This document shows positions 8,972-17,971 of a stretch of 64,000 nucleotides of DNA, piece after piece (position 1 is the first letter of the stretch; each line of letters starts with the position of its first letter). The notes under the pieces were generated by a model. It was not told the origin of the DNA, did not search any database, and worked only from the letters and a program-made list of their open reading frames with translations. The position numbers and the translations under genes were made by a program. The stretch comes from Catellatospora bangladeshensis (GTDB lineage: Bacteria; Actinomycetota; Actinomycetes; Mycobacteriales; Micromonosporaceae): assembly GCF_016862575.1 (NCBI RefSeq), contig NZ_BONF01000016.1:220406-284405 (forward strand), read 5' to 3'.

Positions 8972-9086
8972 GCCTCCGTGGCTCGGTGGACAGAGCGCGG
9001 CGCCCACCGGACAACGGGCGGGCGCCGACACGAAGGGGAACATTAGGGGGCATCAGCCGCAGGTCGCGACGGTCGAACAGCCGAGT

Positions 9087-9128
9087 GATCAAGACGCGGA
9101 ATTCGCTTATGCTGGTGTCGTCTTGATC
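9087..9128. promoter_or_regulatory. Inverted repeat over the MFS promoter region
   Basis: Perfect 10-bp arms gatcaagacg / cgtcttgatc flank a 22-nt A/T-rich centre containing gcttatgct, a plausible -10 region. It lies 57 nt upstream of the exporter start. It could be the operator of an unlinked regulator or another palindromic element with GATC ends. Confidence 0.4.
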
Positions 9129-9185
9129 CCGCCTCGGGTAACGGCGTTGCGGCAGCCACCTGTGCCCACGTAGGGTCCCCTCCTC

Positions 9186-10436
9186 GTGAGCAAGGTCATC
9201 GACAGGATCGTCCCGGCACGGTTCGGCAGAAGCTTCCGCTGGTTGCTGGCTTCGTCCTGGACCACCAACCTGGGCGACGGCATCGCGCTGGCCGCCGGGC
9301 CGCTGCTGGTCGCCTCGCTGACCGACGACGCGTTCCTCATCTCCCTGGCCGCGCTGTTCGGCTGGGCCCCGGCGCTGCTGTTCGGCCTGTACGCGGGCGT
9401 GCTCTCCGACCGCCACGACCGGCGCCGCATCGTGCTCGCCGCCAACGCCGTACGTATCGCCGTGCTCGCCGTGCTGATCACCACCGTCGCCACCGGCACC
9501 CTGTCGGCCCCCGGGGCGCTGCTCGCCCTCGGCCTGCTCGCCACCACCGAGGTGTTCGCCGACAACACCACCGCCACGCTCACCCCGATGCTGGTGCCGC
9601 GCGCCGACCTCGCCCTGGCCAACTCGCGGCTGCAGACCGGCTTCATCACGTTCAACCAGCTCGCCGGGCCGCCCATCGGCGCCGCCCTGTTCGCGGCCGG
9701 CAGCACCTGGCCGTTCCTCACCGAGATCGTCCTGGACGTGGCGGGGCTGCTGCTGGTGTCCCGGATCGTGCTGCCCGCGCACGGCCGCGCGGCGGGTGCG
9801 CCGGTGCGCGGGGTGTGGCAGGACGTCGTCGAGGGTTACCGGTGGACGGTGCGGCACCCCGCGGTGCGTACCCTCATGCTGATCATTCTGATCTTCAACG
9901 TGACGTTCGGAGCGGCCTGGTCCGTGCTCGTCCTCTACGCCCAGGACCGGCTCGGGCTCGGCTCCGTCGGCTTCGGCCTGCTCACCACGATCTCCGCGAT
10001 CGGCGGCCTGCTCGGCACCAGCATGTACGGCTGGCTCACCCGGCGGGTCAGCCTCGGCAACCTGATGCGGGCCGGCCTGCTCCTGGAGACGGTCACCCAC
10101 CTCGGCCTCGCGGTCACCCGGTCCGGCTGGGTCGCCTCGGTCATCTTCTTCCTGTTCGGCGCGCACGCGTTCATCTGGGGCACCACCTCGATGACCGTCC
10201 GGCAGCGGGCCGTCCCGCACCACCTGCAGGGCCGCGTCGGCAGCCTCAACACCATCTGCGTGTACGGCGGCCTCGTGGTGGGCGCCCCGATCGGCGGCGC
10301 GCTCGCCGCCGGGTACGGGGTGACCGCGCCGTTCTGGTTCGCGTTCGGCGGCTCGGTCGTGTTCGTCGTCCTGCTGTGGCGCGAGATGACCCACATCGCC
10401 CACGCCGACGAGCAGCCGCAGCCCTCCGCCGCGTGA
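9186..10436 (+). CDS. MFS exporter (EntS/MDR-like)
   Basis: A 416-residue major facilitator with about 12 hydrophobic segments and the loop 2-3 motif GVLSDRHDRRRIVL. The first and second halves resemble the MFS_3 branch that includes the enterobactin exporter EntS and macrolide exporters. GTG 9186 is the first start; ribosome-binding signal is weak (GGTCCCCTCCTC upstream). It is flanked by a convergent beta-lactamase gene, so a drug-efflux or secreted-metabolite role is plausible but not shown. An inverted repeat lies over its promoter. Confidence 0.85.
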   Translation: MSKVIDRIVPARFGRSFRWLLASSWTTNLGDGIALAAGPLLVASLTDDAFLISLAALFGWAPALLFGLYAGVLSDRHDRRRIVLAANAVRIAVLAVLITTVATGTLSAPGALLALGLLATTEVFADNTTATLTPMLVPRADLALANSRLQTGFITFNQLAGPPIGAALFAAGSTWPFLTEIVLDVAGLLLVSRIVLPAHGRAAGAPVRGVWQDVVEGYRWTVRHPAVRTLMLIILIFNVTFGAAWSVLVLYAQDRLGLGSVGFGLLTTISAIGGLLGTSMYGWLTRRVSLGNLMRAGLLLETVTHLGLAVTRSGWVASVIFFLFGAHAFIWGTTSMTVRQRAVPHHLQGRVGSLNTICVYGGLVVGAPIGGALAAGYGVTAPFWFAFGGSVVFVVLLWREMTHIAHADEQPQPSAA

Positions 10437-10449
10437 CCGTCCCCGGCGG

Positions 10450-11343
10450 TCAGCGGCGGCCGGTGCGCAGGTGCTCCACGGCGGCTCGGGCGGCCGTGCC
10501 GATCACGGCGTCGGCGCGGGGGAGGGTGAGCGCGGTCGACGCGCTGCGGGTGAACACGGCGACGGCGTAGCGCCCGCCGTCCGGGTACTCCACCACCCCG
10601 ATCTCGTTGCGCACCGTGGGCAGGGTGCCGGTCTTGCCGCAGACGCGTACGTCGTCGAACGGGAAGCCTGACGCCAGCCGGTGCGGCCACACCTGCAGCG
10701 CGAGCAGCCTGCGCACCGCGGCGCAGGAGCGCGGCGTGGCCACCTCGTCGCGCCACAGCCCCGCCAGCAGCGTCGTGCAGTCGCGGGCCGTGGTCCGGTT
10801 CGACACGGTCACGTCGAGGGTGGCCAGCCGGGACAGCGCCGCCGGGTCGGTCAGCAGCGCGCCGAGTCGTGCCGGGTCGGCGGTGCCGAGCGAGGCGGCG
10901 GTGCGCGCCGCGACGTCGCGGCACACCTCGATCACGGCGGTCCGGGTCATCCCGGCGGCGGCGACCGCCTCGGCGACGGCGGGCAGGCCGAGGTGGTCGG
11001 CGAGCGCGTCGGCGGCGGCGTTGTCGGACACGCTGATCGCGAGGTGGGCGAGGTCGCGCAGGGACATGACGACCGGGTCGGCCATCGCGCCGATGCCGGT
11101 CGGGCCGCCCGTGCGCGCCCCCGGCTCGACCGTGACGCGCTGCGCGGGATCGGCGAGCCCGGCGTCGGCGGCCCGGTGGAGGGCCAGCACCAGCGGCACC
11201 TTGAACACGCTGGCCATGAGCACGAGCGTGTCGGCGCCGACGCCGACCTCGCGGCCGGACCCGAGGTCGATCGCGTGCAGCCGCCCGGTGACGCCCGCGT
11301 CGGCGAACAGCGCGCTGATCCGGTCGCGGACGTCGTCACTCAT
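10450..11343 (-). CDS. Class A-like serine beta-lactamase without visible signal peptide
   Basis: 297 residues from ATG 11343. Contains S45-V-F-K48 (nucleophile and general base), S106-D-N108, and a CGKTGT motif near residue 240, the three landmark motifs of penicillin-recognising serine hydrolases. The omega-loop ExxLN glutamate is not evident where expected ([10 protein letters not shown]). The protein starts [10 protein letters not shown] and shows no Sec, Tat or lipoprotein signal, odd for a beta-lactamase, which normally acts outside the membrane. It could be a cytoplasmic serine hydrolase of the Beta-lactamase2 family. Its start overlaps the LysR stop by 8 nt, so the two are translated together. 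Confidence 0.82.
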   Translation of the reverse strand: MSDDVRDRISALFADAGVTGRLHAIDLGSGREVGVGADTLVLMASVFKVPLVLALHRAADAGLADPAQRVTVEPGARTGGPTGIGAMADPVVMSLRDLAHLAISVSDNAAADALADHLGLPAVAEAVAAAGMTRTAVIEVCRDVAARTAASLGTADPARLGALLTDPAALSRLATLDVTVSNRTTARDCTTLLAGLWRDEVATPRSCAAVRRLLALQVWPHRLASGFPFDDVRVCGKTGTLPTVRNEIGVVEYPDGGRYAVAVFTRSASTALTLPRADAVIGTAARAAVEHLRTGRR

Positions 11344-12301
11344 CGCGGGCTCCGTACGGCGGGGCGGGGAACTCGGAGGCGGGGCGGGTGTGCGGCACGG
11401 GCCGGGCGGCGGGCGCCGGGCCGGGGCCGAGCACCGCGGCGACGGTCTGCGCGAACGCGGCCGCGTCGGGGTGGCGTCGGTCGCGCGGCCAGGCGACCGC
11501 GACCCGTTCGGCCAGCGGCTGCCCGGCCAGCGGCCGCCAGGCCACGTCGGGGTGGTGCGGGCCCGCGCCGGTGTCGAACGCGACGGCGGTGCCGGCCAGG
11601 ACCAGGCCGATGGCGAAGCTGCGGCCGTCGGCCTGGTGCACGGCGGGCGGGCGGTAGCCGTGCCGGTCGCAGGTGTCGAGGACGTCGTCGAACCGGGCGG
11701 GCGCCCCGGCCCGGGGGAAGGTGACCAGGTCGTAGCGGCCGAGGTCGGACAGCAGCAGCTCGGGGCGGCCGGCGAGCGGCCCGGCGGCGGCGACGAGCAC
11801 ACCCAGCGGGCGGTGCACGACCGGGCCGAGGGCGAGCTGCGCCAGGTCGCAGGGCAGCTGCAGGACGCCGACGTCGAGCTGCCGCCGGGCCAGGGCCTGC
11901 TGCTGCGCGGCGGTCGGGATCTCCCGGAGTTCGAGCACGGTGCGCGGGCGGCGCTGCCGGAACCCGCCGAGCACCGCCGCGACCGTGGCGCCCTCCAGCT
12001 CAGGCGGCAGCGCGGCGCGCAGCACCGCGGCGGTCGCGGTGTCGACCTGCTCGGCCAGGGTGAGCACGGCGTCCGCGCGCAGCAGCAGCTCCCGGGCCTG
12101 GGGCAGCAGCAGGCGGCCCGCCTGGGTGAGGGTGGTCTCGCGCGGCGAGCGGTCGAACAGGCGCACCCCGAGTTCGCGTTCCAGGCGCTGGATGCGCTGC
12201 GACAGCGGCGGCTGGGACATGTGCAGGCGGCGCGCGGCGCGGCCGAAGTGGAGCTCCTCGGCCACCGCGACGAAGTATCGCAGGTGCTGTATGAGGTCCA
12301 C
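11336..12301 (-). CDS. LysR-family transcriptional regulator
   Basis: 321 residues from GTG 12301 ([10 protein letters not shown]). An earlier in-frame ATG at 12439 would add 46 residues without family resemblance. The N-terminal winged helix-turn-helix reads [20 protein letters not shown] and is followed by the LysR substrate-binding domain. The reading frame ends inside the start of the beta-lactamase gene, so regulator and beta-lactamase form a bicistron, unlike the divergent AmpR-AmpC layout. It may also regulate the divergent Tat-exported hydrolase, since a LysR-like box sits between them. Confidence 0.88.
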   Translation of the reverse strand: MDLIQHLRYFVAVAEELHFGRAARRLHMSQPPLSQRIQRLERELGVRLFDRSPRETTLTQAGRLLLPQARELLLRADAVLTLAEQVDTATAAVLRAALPPELEGATVAAVLGGFRQRRPRTVLELREIPTAAQQQALARRQLDVGVLQLPCDLAQLALGPVVHRPLGVLVAAAGPLAGRPELLLSDLGRYDLVTFPRAGAPARFDDVLDTCDRHGYRPPAVHQADGRSFAIGLVLAGTAVAFDTGAGPHHPDVAWRPLAGQPLAERVAVAWPRDRRHPDAAAFAQTVAAVLGPGPAPAARPVPHTRPASEFPAPPYGARDE

Positions 12302-12311
12302 GGGCTGCGAC

Positions 12312-12329
12312 GATACCTGATCCGATATC
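12312..12329. promoter_or_regulatory. LysR-type binding-site candidate
   Basis: gatacctgatccgatatc carries GATA/TATC arms around 10 bases, matching the T-N11-A pattern of LysR boxes. It lies 11 nt upstream of the lysR start and about 90 nt upstream of the divergent hydrolase gene. Confidence 0.4.
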
Positions 12330-12419
12330 GGGCCTGCGCGGTATTGATGTTGGACCGGGCGGTGACCGGCGGGGTTGGCTGCTTTCAGGTGATCCCGACC
12401 GGAAGGAAACCACCGTCCC

Positions 12420-13448
12420 ATGTGCCAGAACTGTGCCACCGCATCCGCTGTCCCGCGCCGAGACCTGCTGCGCCGTGCCGTGCTCGGCGGCGCGGCCGCC
12501 GGGGTCGCCGCCGTGGGCCTGTCCCCGGCCGCCGCGGGGGCGGCCGCACCGGCCCCCGCGCCCGAGAAGATCGGCTCCGGGCGGGCCGCCGGGGTGTCGA
12601 TGCGCTGGCTGGGCGTCTCCGGCTGGGAGATCGCGTTCGACGGCCGGGTGCTCTACTTCGATCCGTACCTCAGCCGCTTCGACTACCGCCTGCCCGGCGG
12701 GCCGCTCGCGGTCGACCCGGCGGTGGCCGATCGCCTGCTGGCCACGGGGCGGCTTGCCGGGCCGCCGGAGCTGATCATGATCAGCCACGGGCACTGGGAC
12801 CACATGGCCGACGTGCCGTCGCTGCTGTCCCGGCCGGACTGGGCGGGAGCGACGATCCGCACCATCAGCACCGAGACGCACCGGCACCTCATGCACGCCA
12901 TGGGGATGACCGACGCGCAGCGCAAGAACAACATCGTCGCCACCGGCGGCGAGGACCTCGAGTTCGGCGGCGGGGCGTACCGGGTGCAGGTGATCCGCAG
13001 CCTGCACAGCCAGTCGCTCGGGTACGGCTTCTTCGCCCCCGGCACCCGGGTCGCCCCGCCGCCCGCCCCGGCGAGCATCAACGACCTCGTCGAGGGCGGC
13101 ACGCTGGCGTACCAGGTGACCGTGCGCGACCGGCTGAAGATCCTGATGTTCGGCGGGACCAACTTCGTCGAGCGGGAGCTGGCGGGGATGCGGCCGGACG
13201 TGGTCGCGGTGTCCATGACGGACAGCAGTTCGCTGCACCGCTACCTGGAGCGGCTGCTCACCGTGCTGGGCGGCCCCCGCTACGTGATCCCGGTGCACCA
13301 TGACGACATGGTCACCGGCTTCGACGACCCGAACCTGCGCGACACCGTCGACGCGGGCGCGGTGCGGCGGGTGAAGGACGCGGTGCGCGCGCTGGGGCTG
13401 CGGACCGAGGTGATCGAGGCGGAACACCTGCGCCCGCTGCTGTTCTGA
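12420..13448 (+). CDS. Tat-exported metallo-beta-lactamase-fold hydrolase
   Basis: A 342-residue protein with a twin-arginine signal ([17 protein letters not shown]) and an Ala-rich cleavage region near residue 45. Zinc-binding motif [10 protein letters not shown] (H123, H125, D127, H128), a further H in IPVHHDDM, and DPYLSRFDY identify the MBL fold of the UlaG/L-ascorbate-lactonase-like type. It probably hydrolyses a small molecule or lactone outside the cytoplasm; the substrate is unknown. ATG 12420 follows GGAAGG. A hairpin terminator lies just downstream. It diverges from the lysR gene. Confidence 0.85.
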   Translation: MCQNCATASAVPRRDLLRRAVLGGAAAGVAAVGLSPAAAGAAAPAPAPEKIGSGRAAGVSMRWLGVSGWEIAFDGRVLYFDPYLSRFDYRLPGGPLAVDPAVADRLLATGRLAGPPELIMISHGHWDHMADVPSLLSRPDWAGATIRTISTETHRHLMHAMGMTDAQRKNNIVATGGEDLEFGGGAYRVQVIRSLHSQSLGYGFFAPGTRVAPPPAPASINDLVEGGTLAYQVTVRDRLKILMFGGTNFVERELAGMRPDVVAVSMTDSSSLHRYLERLLTVLGGPRYVIPVHHDDMVTGFDDPNLRDTVDAGAVRRVKDAVRALGLRTEVIEAEHLRPLLF

Positions 13449-13454
13449 CCGGCC

Positions 13455-13479
13455 GGGGGACGCCGCTGTGGCGTCCCCC
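13455..13479 (+). terminator. Hairpin terminator after the MBL hydrolase
   Basis: Perfect 10-bp stem gggggacgcc/ggcgtccccc with a 5-nt loop, 6 nt after the stop codon. No T-tract, as is common in actinomycetes. Confidence 0.75.
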
Positions 13480-13491
13480 GTCACGCTCCGT

Positions 13492-13521
13492 TTCACTGTT
13501 GTCGCCTGGACGCTCTAATGT
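13492..13521 (+). promoter_or_regulatory. Promoter of the WXG/toxin set, possibly leaderless
   Basis: TTCACT (13492-13497), 18 nt spacer, TAATGT (13516-13521), then ATG at 13528. Six bases between -10 and ATG, with no ribosome-binding site, suggest a leaderless or nearly leaderless transcript. Confidence 0.5.
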
Positions 13522-13527
13522 GTCCAC

Positions 13528-13857
13528 ATGGCCACCGAGGTACGCGCCGATCCGACCGAGCTGACCCGGCTCGCCGCGACGTTCCTGAAGGCGTCGCAGC
13601 GGCTGGGCGACGCGCTGCGGGCCGCGCAGGCGTCGGTCACCCCGCCGGTGACCGACTACGGCGACACCTCCGGCGCCGCGCCCCTGCACAAGGCCGAGGA
13701 CGGCGCGGTCGAGCCCGCCGGGCTGGCCGTGGGCCGCCTGGTCGAGGTGCTGGAGGGCGACGTGGACCGGCTCTACCGGATCGCGTTCGCGTACGAGCAG
13801 GCCGATCTGCACGCGATGGACGACATCGAGCGGCGCCGAGGAGGTCCCCGCCCGTGA
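13528..13857 (+). CDS. WXG100-like small protein with YxxxD type VII export motif
   Basis: 109 residues, almost entirely helical (TELTRLAATFLKASQRLGDALRAAQ), resembling the EspC/WXG100-like partners of ESX secretion. Near the C-terminus Y89-E-Q-A-D93 fits YxxxD/E, the general type VII export signal. Its stop overlaps the next start as GTGA, so the two proteins are made together and probably form a heterodimer for export. No ESX core genes (EccC, EccD, MycP) lie in the window, so the secretion machine must be elsewhere. Function by analogy to LXG/WXG toxin chaperones. Confidence 0.72.
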   Translation: MATEVRADPTELTRLAATFLKASQRLGDALRAAQASVTPPVTDYGDTSGAAPLHKAEDGAVEPAGLAVGRLVEVLEGDVDRLYRIAFAYEQADLHAMDDIERRRGGPRP

Positions 13858-15677
13858 TTCCTCAGGACCCGCCCGCACCGGCCCCGGCGCCGATCAACTA
13901 CGTCAACGTGTGGACCATCGCGGCGAACCCGGCCGGGCTGGAGGGTGCCGCGCGCGCCTGGCGCACGTACGCGACCGAGGCCGAGGGCACCGCCGACGAC
14001 GTCGACGGTCCGGCCAAGGCCGTGTACGACGGCAAGTGGGCCGGACCCACCGCCGACGAGTTCGAGCAGCACCGGCGCACCTTCTCGGCCGACCTGCGGG
14101 AGACCGCCGACATCGCCCGGCGGCAGGCCGACCAGCTCGACAAGGCCGCCGCGGCGCTGCGCGCGGGCCAGCACACCCTCGACGACGCGCTCGCGCAGCT
14201 GTCCGGCAAGGTCAGCGCGCAGCTGTCGGGCGACCGGTCCACGGTCACCTTCCACCCGAAGGACGACGCCCAGGCCCAGCTCGTGCACGACGGCGCGGCG
14301 CACGCGAGCAAGCTGCGCAAGGACATCGACGACGAGCTGCTGCCGTACGAGACGGCGCTGAACAAGCTGCGCCCCGAGTGGGAGGCGATCGCCACCGCCT
14401 GGGCGGGCACCGCCAACGGCGTCGACCCGTTCACCATGCCGCCGGAGGCCACCGGCCCGTACGTGCTCTACGACGGCAACACCGCGATCGTGAACACGGG
14501 CACCGGCGACGACAAGGTCAAGATCAGTGTCGACCCGAAGACGGGCGAGCAGATCATCGAGGTCAACGGCATTCCGTACCGGTTCCCGCCCGGCGCGGAC
14601 GTGGTGGTGCGCACCGGTGAGGGCAATGACGAGGTGGCCGTCGCACCGGGCACGAAGCTGAAGCTGACGCTGCTCGGCGGCACCGGCGACGACACCATCA
14701 ACGGCGGCGACGGCGACGAGACGATCCTCGGCCACACCGGCGCCGACCGCATCCACGCGGGTGCGGGCAACGACCGCGCCTCCGGCGGCGCCGGCCGCGA
14801 CTACCTCGACGGCTACCGCGGCGACGACACGCTGACCGGCGGCGAGGGCGACGACGTGATGTACGGCCTGTCCGGCGACGACAAGCTCAGCGGCGGCGCG
14901 GGCCGCGACTACCTGGAGGGCGCGACCGGCCGCGACGTCGTGGACGGCGGCGCCGACGACGACATCGTCTCCGGCGGCCGCGACGACGACGTGCTGCGCG
15001 GCGGCGGCGGCGCGGACAAGCTCTACGCCGGGCACGGCAACGACGTGATCGGGGCCGGGACCGGCACCGACACCGTGTACGCCGAGAGCGGTGACCGCCG
15101 CAGCGGGGCCGAGCAGGTCGTCACCGTCGAGATCAAGGACCTGGGCCAGGACATCCGCATCGAGGGCTCCGACGAGTTCAAGGAGCGGGTGCAGGCCGAC
15201 CTCGACATGCTCCGCTCCTCGCCGCGCGGCCAGGAGATGCTGTCGGCGATGGACGAGATCCACGCGGGCAGCGACGGCGGCGACGACAACTCCCTGACCA
15301 TCAAGGAGACCAGCGGCGGCAACACGGCCGCGTCGGAGTCGTGGCGCGGCGGCTTCCTGTGGACCGGCGACCGGGAGAAGTACACCGTCGAGTACAACCC
15401 GGACAAGCTGGAGGCGCGCGACGAGCGCCCGCCGATCTCCGGGCTGTTCCACGAGTTCGCGCACGTCTACGACTACGGCAACGACACGTCCGCGCCCGGC
15501 ACCTACCGCGGCTCGGACAACCCGGGCGTGCCCAACGACGAGCGGGAGGCCGTCGGCCTGCCGGTCGACCTGGACGAGGACGGCACTCCCGACGGCCCCT
15601 ACGCCGAGCACCCCGAAGGCGTCACCGAGAACGCGCTGCGCGAGGAGATGGGTTGGCCGGACAGGACGGTCTACTGA
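13854..15677 (+). CDS. WXG / RTX-repeat / M91-like metalloprotease, candidate type VII polymorphic toxin
   Basis: 607 residues from GTG 13854, with GAGGAGG about 9 nt upstream. Residues 1-150 are helical with a W62-A-G64 turn, like a WXG fold. Residues 275-415 are RTX-type calcium-binding repeats (GGxGxDxL/I nonapeptides: GGTGDDTI, GGAGRDYL, GGEGDDVM). The C-terminal 190 residues contain H533-E-F-A-H537, the HExxH zinc motif, in the context PPISGLFHEFAHVYDY, which resembles the Peptidase_M91/NleD effector family. Small exported domain, repeat spacer and C-terminal enzyme is the usual order of polymorphic toxins. The next gene overlaps by 1 nt and could encode immunity. Target unknown; it could instead be a surface protease used outside competition. 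Confidence 0.78.
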   Translation: MIPQDPPAPAPAPINYVNVWTIAANPAGLEGAARAWRTYATEAEGTADDVDGPAKAVYDGKWAGPTADEFEQHRRTFSADLRETADIARRQADQLDKAAAALRAGQHTLDDALAQLSGKVSAQLSGDRSTVTFHPKDDAQAQLVHDGAAHASKLRKDIDDELLPYETALNKLRPEWEAIATAWAGTANGVDPFTMPPEATGPYVLYDGNTAIVNTGTGDDKVKISVDPKTGEQIIEVNGIPYRFPPGADVVVRTGEGNDEVAVAPGTKLKLTLLGGTGDDTINGGDGDETILGHTGADRIHAGAGNDRASGGAGRDYLDGYRGDDTLTGGEGDDVMYGLSGDDKLSGGAGRDYLEGATGRDVVDGGADDDIVSGGRDDDVLRGGGGADKLYAGHGNDVIGAGTGTDTVYAESGDRRSGAEQVVTVEIKDLGQDIRIEGSDEFKERVQADLDMLRSSPRGQEMLSAMDEIHAGSDGGDDNSLTIKETSGGNTAASESWRGGFLWTGDREKYTVEYNPDKLEARDERPPISGLFHEFAHVYDYGNDTSAPGTYRGSDNPGVPNDEREAVGLPVDLDEDGTPDGPYAEHPEGVTENALREEMGWPDRTVY

Positions 15678-16309
15678 TGCGGCGGCTGGTCCTCGCCGCC
15701 GCGCTCCTGCTCGCGGCGGCCACGGCGGGGTGCGCCGGCTCGGCGCGGGAGCCGGTGAGCGCCGCGCCCACCGGCGCGCCGCCGGACGCCGAGTTCTCCG
15801 CGTCGGTGACGCAGGAGGACGAGGTGCTGCACATCCGCTACCGGCTGGTCAACAAGGGCAGCGGCGGTGTGTACGTGCTCAACGGCGTGCCGCTGCAGGA
15901 GCAGACGCTGTCCGTGCGGCCCGCCGCCGACGCCGTCTACGTGACGGGCCGGGGCGGGCACATCGCCGAGATCGCCAAGCGCGCCTTCGACATGCCCGAC
16001 ACGGACAGCAAGGCCTGGGAGGCGCCGTATCGCGTCGCGGGCCACCTGGTGGCGCCCGGTGAGGCGTTCTCGGAGGAGGTCACGGTCGCGCTGCCGCTGC
16101 ACCGGCGCCACCCGTACGGCGACGACGTCGGCGAGGGCGTCATCGAGCTGCCCGACCCGACCGACACCGTGGTGTTCTGCGTCGGCGTGGTGCGCGAGGC
16201 GTGGCAGCCGCCGGAGAGCACCCCGGCGCTGCCGCTGTTCCCGCACCTGTCCTCGACGACCAGCAACCAGCACCTGTTCTGCTCGGCGCCCGCCCCGGTC
16301 GCGCAGTAG
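15677..16309 (+). CDS. Lipoprotein downstream of the toxin-like protease (immunity candidate)
   Basis: 210 residues. Signal peptide with lipobox TAGC, Cys19. The mature part is beta-rich and lacks a recognisable family; two conserved-looking Cys (VVFCVGV, HLFCSAP) near the end could form a disulphide outside the membrane. ATG overlaps the previous stop (TGATG), so it is translationally coupled to the metalloprotease gene. A membrane-anchored extracellular partner made with an exported protease could be its inhibitor or immunity protein, or simply a surface-binding partner. This is inferred from position alone. Confidence 0.7.
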   Translation: MRRLVLAAALLLAAATAGCAGSAREPVSAAPTGAPPDAEFSASVTQEDEVLHIRYRLVNKGSGGVYVLNGVPLQEQTLSVRPAADAVYVTGRGGHIAEIAKRAFDMPDTDSKAWEAPYRVAGHLVAPGEAFSEEVTVALPLHRRHPYGDDVGEGVIELPDPTDTVVFCVGVVREAWQPPESTPALPLFPHLSSTTSNQHLFCSAPAPVAQ

Positions 16310-16327
16310 CACCCGGCCGGGCAGGCG

Positions 16328-17218
16328 TCAGCCCAGCCGGGCCAGGTCCGCCGGGGACAGCCGCAGCGCTCCCGCCGCGATGTTCTGCTCCAGGTGGGAC
16401 GGGTCGCCGGTGCCGGGGATGGCGAGCACGTGCGCGCCCTGGTGCAGGGTCCAGGCGAGGCGCACCTGGTGCGGGGACACGCCGTGGGCGTCGGCGACGG
16501 CGCGTACCGCATCGGTGTGGTCCTCACCCGCCCCGGACTCCCGCCGCGCTCCGGCCAGCGCGAAGTACGGCGTGAACGCGATGCCGCGCTCCCCGCAGAC
16601 CCGGAGCAGGCCGTCGTCCTCGCGGCCGTTGTCCAGCGAGTAGCTGTTCTGCACGCACACGACCGGCGCGATGGTCTGCGCCTCGTCCAGGTGGTCGACG
16701 CGCGCGTTCGAGATGCCCAGGTGCCGGATCAGCCCCTCGTCGCGCAGCCGCGCCAGGGCGGCGAAGCGCTCGGCGAGGGAGTCCTGGCCGGGGCGCTTGA
16801 GGATGCGCAGGTTGACCACGTCCAGGTGGTCGCGGCCGAGGCGGCGCAGGTTCTCCTCGACCTGCGCCCGCAGCTGCGCCGGGGTCTTCGCCTGGTAGAA
16901 GTCCGGGTCGTAGCCGGGGCCGACCTTCGTGGTGATGACCAGGCCGTCCGGGTACGGCGCGAGCGCGTCGCGGATCAGCTCGGTGGCGTACCGGACGGCT
17001 CCCGAGCCGACCTGGAGGGTGCCGCCTGGGGAGAAGTAGAAGGCGGCGGTGTCGATGTGGTTGACGCCAAGCTCGACCGCGCGGCGCAGCACCCGGACGG
17101 CCAGGTCGCGGTCGGGGTTGGCGGTGATCCGCATGGAGCCGTAGCCCATGCGGCGGACGGTGAGGTCGCCGAGGGTCCATTCGCCCGCGGCGGCCGCGGT
17201 GATCTCTCCGATATGCAC
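16328..17218 (-). CDS. Aldo/keto reductase, YdbC/PdxI-like
   Basis: 296 residues, TIM-barrel AKR. Asp and Tyr of the tetrad lie in HIDTAAFYF and Lys in VITTKVG; the usual His is replaced by Asn in DVVNLRI, which is also the case in E. coli YdbC (pyridoxal reductase PdxI), so this is a family trait rather than damage. C-terminal NADP site LAIPGTGDPSHLEQN. It probably reduces an aldehyde such as pyridoxal with NADPH. It converges on the lipoprotein gene with 18 nt between stops. Confidence 0.87.
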   Translation of the reverse strand: MHIGEITAAAAGEWTLGDLTVRRMGYGSMRITANPDRDLAVRVLRRAVELGVNHIDTAAFYFSPGGTLQVGSGAVRYATELIRDALAPYPDGLVITTKVGPGYDPDFYQAKTPAQLRAQVEENLRRLGRDHLDVVNLRILKRPGQDSLAERFAALARLRDEGLIRHLGISNARVDHLDEAQTIAPVVCVQNSYSLDNGREDDGLLRVCGERGIAFTPYFALAGARRESGAGEDHTDAVRAVADAHGVSPHQVRLAWTLHQGAHVLAIPGTGDPSHLEQNIAAGALRLSPADLARLG

Positions 17219-17314
17219 CGGGCGACCCTAGCCACCGCTGCTGACCTGCGCACTGGGCTCGCCGCCCGATACCGCGCGGCGGTGATCCCTGCTAACTTCT
17301 TAACATCGGGATAG

Positions 17315-17971
17315 TCATTCCAGGCTGATGGTGCCGGTGGTGGTGGCCGGGCCTGCGGCGTTCAGCGCGTCAGCGATGCCCTCCGCCCACGAGCGGATCG
17401 CGTCCCAGTCCCGGAAGTCCCCCTCCGGCGCCCGCAGCGCCACGACCAGCGCCTGCTCGGCGATGCTGAGGCGGCTGTGTTCGAGGCGGCCGGGGAACAC
17501 CTTGTGCTCGCGGGCCAGGGTCGCCTCCGCGATCGCGGTCACGTCGACCGGGTCCTCGTCGGTCATCGGCGGCTCGCCGACCGGGCCGCTGGAGAACAGC
17601 CACACCGGATGCGTGGACAGCACCGCGGCGTGGCTCTGCACGAACCAGCGGGCCGGCTGCAGCCAGTGCCCGGAGTAGACGGCACTGCCGATGACGAACG
17701 CGTCGAACCCCTCGACCTGCACGCTCGGGTCGATCTCGGCGGCGTTCGCGTCGAAGCCGCGCTCGCCGAGCACCTTGGCGATGGCCTGGGCGATCTCGGT
17801 GGTCGACTCGTACTTCGAGGCGGCGGCGACCAGCACGCGGCGCGGCGGGCCCTGTCCGGTGAGCGCCTCGGGCAGCTCCTCCAGCTGCGCCATGACCAGG
17901 CGCTGCAGGGGCGGCTCCAGCAGCGGCGGGCCGGTGACGGGCGCGGCGACCGGGGTGGGTGCGGTCGTCAT
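17315..17971 (-). CDS. Flavodoxin-domain protein
   Basis: 218 residues. After about 40 Pro-rich N-terminal residues comes a flavodoxin fold: VLVAAASKYESTTEIAQAIA is the FMN phosphate-binding loop, and FVIGSAVYSGHW and WLFSSGPVG the isoalloxazine loops. It resembles HemG/menaquinone-dependent protoporphyrinogen-oxidase-like flavodoxins found in actinobacterial stress regulons. It overlaps the upstream DUF1876 gene by 4 nt, so the pair is co-translated. Electron partner unknown. Confidence 0.82.
   Translation of the reverse strand: MTTAPTPVAAPVTGPPLLEPPLQRLVMAQLEELPEALTGQGPPRRVLVAAASKYESTTEIAQAIAKVLGERGFDANAAEIDPSVQVEGFDAFVIGSAVYSGHWLQPARWFVQSHAAVLSTHPVWLFSSGPVGEPPMTDEDPVDVTAIAEATLAREHKVFPGRLEHSRLSIAEQALVVALRAPEGDFRDWDAIRSWAEGIADALNAAGPATTTGTISLE

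Noticed and set aside
6957..10403. 1148-codon minus-strand open frame
   Set aside because: Runs antisense across permease, LacI and MFS genes; composition typical of a high-GC shadow. Only 8513-8971 within it, in another frame, looks real.
12301..12439. 46-residue N-terminal extension of the LysR gene
   Set aside because: Not part of the winged-helix family; GTG 12301 gives the normal start.
14676..15110. DNA-level tandem repeat in the toxin-like gene
   Set aside because: Explained by RTX protein repeats; the DNA is degenerate and not a separate repeat element.
16328..17218. Missing tetrad His in the aldo/keto reductase as a sign of decay
   Set aside because: Asn in DVVNLRI is shared by the YdbC/PdxI group, so it is a family feature.
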